DNA from: Sediminibacterium sp. C3 | GTDB lineage: Bacteria; Bacteroidota; Bacteroidia; Chitinophagales; Chitinophagaceae | Assembly: GCF_000508085.1 (NCBI RefSeq) | Contig: NZ_KI669560.1 | Location: forward strand, 2,662,234-2,726,233 | Direction of reading: 5' to 3' | Length of the DNA: 64,000 nt | Shown here: positions 62,414 to 64,000 of the stretch, in pieces | Layout: each line of letters opens with the position of its first letter | Position numbering within the stretch: the first letter of the stretch is position 1 | The notes under the pieces: generated by a model | What the model was told of the DNA's origin: nothing | The model's input: only the letters and a program-made list of their open reading frames with translations | The model's database searches: none | Program-made: the position numbers and the translations under genes

Positions 62414-63181
62414 CTATTTGTCGAGCTTACTCATCAAATGATGTTTCCCTTTGAGCATATAATTCTTGCTTTGCTCAATAGCTTCCATTACCTGGTCTAA
62501 GATTTCATCTACAGACTGTGTATAATCAATAATCATGGGTTCTTTAAATCTAACCGATAAAAGGGAGCCCTTTTTCTTGAATGACAATCCTTTTTTGGTG
62601 AAAGCCCTCCAGAAACCATTGATGACTACTGGAACTACAACGGGCTGGTTATTTTTAATGATATGCGCTGTACCTTTTCTTCCAGGAGCAAAAGGTTTGG
62701 TGGTACCCTGAGGAAAAGTAATTACCCAGCTCTTATTTAAGGCCTGATCAATTTTCTGCGTATCAGACTCGTCCCTGTTTCTGCTTACATCTTTTCCTTC
62801 CGCTCTCCAGGTCCTTTTTACGGTTAAAGCACCGGCCAGCTTAAACATGCGGCTGATCAGACTGCCGTTCATGGTTTCTTCTGCTGCAACAAAATAAACA
62901 TTCGTAAAAGGATTCAACAAATAATAAGGTAGTCCCAGTTTGTTTTCCTTTCTCCATTTAACCGCACAGAAAATATGAATGAATGTAACTACATCCGCAA
63001 AATAAGTCTGGTGATTACTTACGAAGAGTACATTGTTTCTAGGCAATTTTTTCAAATGCTCCGTACCTTCAATTTTTATAGTATTGATAACTGTAAGACC
63101 CGGATAAGTAGCCATTCCTACAAAACCATAAACGAATGATCTTACTAAACGAATATTTTTTAGTCTTTCCACTAAATTCAT
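62414..63181 (-). CDS. plsC: 1-acylglycerol-3-phosphate acyltransferase (PlsC-like)
   Basis: A 255-residue acyltransferase from ATG 63181. The active-site block reads SNHQTYFADV, so His and Asp are separated by five residues instead of the usual four of HX4D. The acceptor-site block is FPQGTTKPFAPGRKGTA in place of FPEGTR. It should acylate lysophosphatidate, or a related lysolipid, at the inner membrane. An unlikely longer start is at 63229. It is divergent from the HAD gene. Confidence 0.85.
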   Translation of the reverse strand: MNLVERLKNIRLVRSFVYGFVGMATYPGLTVINTIKIEGTEHLKKLPRNNVLFVSNHQTYFADVVTFIHIFCAVKWRKENKLGLPYYLLNPFTNVYFVAAEETMNGSLISRMFKLAGALTVKRTWRAEGKDVSRNRDESDTQKIDQALNKSWVITFPQGTTKPFAPGRKGTAHIIKNNQPVVVPVVINGFWRAFTKKGLSFKKKGSLLSVRFKEPMIIDYTQSVDEILDQVMEAIEQSKNYMLKGKHHLMSKLDK

Positions 63182-63224
63182 GTCGATAATAATTGGCCAG
63201 CAGTGCAAAATAAGGAATAGATTA

Positions 63225-63232
63225 TACATTTG
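63225..63232 (+). promoter_or_regulatory. Likely -7 element of the HAD gene
   Basis: TACATTTG is an exact TAnnTTTG match 18 bases upstream of the start codon at 63251. No clear -33 is present. Confidence 0.4.
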
Positions 63233-63250
63233 CAGCAGAAAAAATAACAG

Positions 63251-63916
63251 ATGGCATTAACAACCGTAATTTTTGATATAGATGGATTATTAATAGACAG
63301 CGAGCCACTTTGGCATGAAGCTGCAACAGATACATTTAAATCCTATGGTGTTCAACTATCCAATGCCATGTATGCAAGCACTACAGGACTCAGAACCAAA
63401 GAATTTGTAGATTGGTGGTTTCAATATTTTAAGATAGACATGCAGCATGCGCCCGATGCAGAAAAGGAAATTGTGAAGGGTGTACTAAAAAAAATTGAAG
63501 AGAAAGCCAGCATCATGCCCGGTGTGCCACATATATTTGACTTTTTTGCAAACAAAGAATTTAAAATAGGCCTGGCAACTTCTTCTCCGCCTGAATTAAT
63601 TGATCTGGTAGTAAGAATGACGGGCATTGGGCCTTACTTAAGTGCCACTTCATCTGCAGAATTTCTTCCTTATGGTAAACCTCACCCACAGGTTTATTTG
63701 AATTGCGCTGAAGCCATGAATAGCAAGCCAACCGAATGTATTTGTTTTGAAGATTCCTTTAATGGTATGATAGCAGCCAAATCTGCCAGAATGAAATGTG
63801 TGGTAATACCCCACCACTCCCAAACAAAGGAAGAAAAATGGGGGGCAGCAGATTTAAAACTAAGCTCTCTGCAAAATTTTGGCGAATTGCATTTTGACCG
63901 TCTGTTTAACAGTTAG
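63251..63916 (+). CDS. HAD-family sugar-phosphate phosphatase (HxpB/YniC-like)
   Basis: A 221-residue HAD hydrolase. The nucleophile and acid/base aspartates are D9 and D11 (FDIDGLLIDSEP). ATSSP is motif II, YGKPHP carries the motif III lysine, and FEDSFNGMIAAK is motif IV. The four-helix cap (residues about 15-85) is of the phosphoglucomutase/2-deoxyglucose-6-phosphatase type, so small sugar or hexitol phosphates are the likely substrates. The 84 bases after its stop hold no recognisable gene. Confidence 0.88.
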   Translation: MALTTVIFDIDGLLIDSEPLWHEAATDTFKSYGVQLSNAMYASTTGLRTKEFVDWWFQYFKIDMQHAPDAEKEIVKGVLKKIEEKASIMPGVPHIFDFFANKEFKIGLATSSPPELIDLVVRMTGIGPYLSATSSAEFLPYGKPHPQVYLNCAEAMNSKPTECICFEDSFNGMIAAKSARMKCVVIPHHSQTKEEKWGAADLKLSSLQNFGELHFDRLFNS

Positions 63917-64000
63917 CTGTAGTCCCTTTGGGTTCTCTTTAAATAATTGTTACTCTGCATAAGTCAACTTTTGTGTCAACTTATTTTAGGACGAGGCAAT

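Noticed and set aside
1..64000. tRNA, rRNA, CRISPR arrays, transposases, prophage or integration sites
   Set aside because: I read through all intergenic stretches and translations and saw none; the XRE/S24 repressor has no phage genes near it.

Overview
The window is a 64 kb stretch of a Bacteroidota chromosome, most like a Chitinophagaceae-type gliding or environmental heterotroph. This placement is inference from several things: AT-rich DNA with TAnnTTTG-type -7 promoter elements and no regular Shine-Dalgarno sequences; a BlaI/M56 pair whose sensor carries a SusC-like plug fragment; DUF4199, DUF6498-like and WG-repeat proteins; MetX/MetZ methionine synthesis; and a PntAA/PntAB/PntB transhydrogenase. 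It is mostly core chromosome. I see no rRNA, tRNA, CRISPR array, insertion sequence, phage or plasmid gene, and no gene-free stretch longer than about 160 bases.

Layout. 1-4.5 kb: end of a histone-deacetylase-like gene, an OsmC protein, an XRE/S24 repressor with a two-box operator, a frameshifted M14 carboxypeptidase, SurE and a small membrane protein. 4.5-8.5 kb: a BlaI repressor and a giant M56/amidase/plug sensor facing lpxB across three evenly spaced palindromes. 8.5-14 kb: an N-terminal-nucleophile acylase, divergent metX/metZ, DUF4199 and TRIC-channel genes. 14.1-18.7 kb: a GpgS-like glycosyltransferase fused to a HAD phosphatase, DoxX, and an SbtA bicarbonate transporter operon facing a CbbR-like LysR gene. 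18.7-28.8 kb: an accessory region of secreted and membrane orphans, an antiporter, pterin dehydratase, a porin, a SugE-type exporter, a DUF6671 protein, and a WG-repeat gene cut by a stop codon. 28.9-46.6 kb: housekeeping and transport genes (nucleoside-type MFS, oxidoreductase, cmk, fasciclin, GDPD, PaiB-like, porin, Mrp, 3-hydroxyacyl-CoA dehydrogenase, ribD, prmC, ExbB/ExbD, SPFH, pepT, FKBP, fmt).

46.6-55.3 kb is one long leftward block: thyA, folA, a membrane gene, a methyltransferase, pntAA-pntAB-pntB, an m5C RNA methyltransferase, a LysM protein and a rhodanese-thioredoxin lipoprotein. It links thymidylate and folate synthesis to NADPH supply. 55.4-64 kb holds a beta-barrel protein, proline dehydrogenase, an SDR, and two overlapping genes of the photolyase/cryptochrome superfamily. 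One is a PhrB-like protein without the iron-sulfur cysteines; the other looks like a domain-permuted photolyase. Dipeptide epimerase, acyl-CoA thioesterase, PlsC and a HAD phosphatase follow.

The strongest candidates for undescribed biology are the permuted photolyase and its Fe-S-less partner, the M56-amidase-plug sensor with its three-operator promoter, the GpgS-HAD fusion, and the SbtA operon with an unknown second gene. Three genes are interrupted: two by apparent -1 shifts at homopolymer runs and one by a single stop codon. These could be real decay, recoding or sequencing error.
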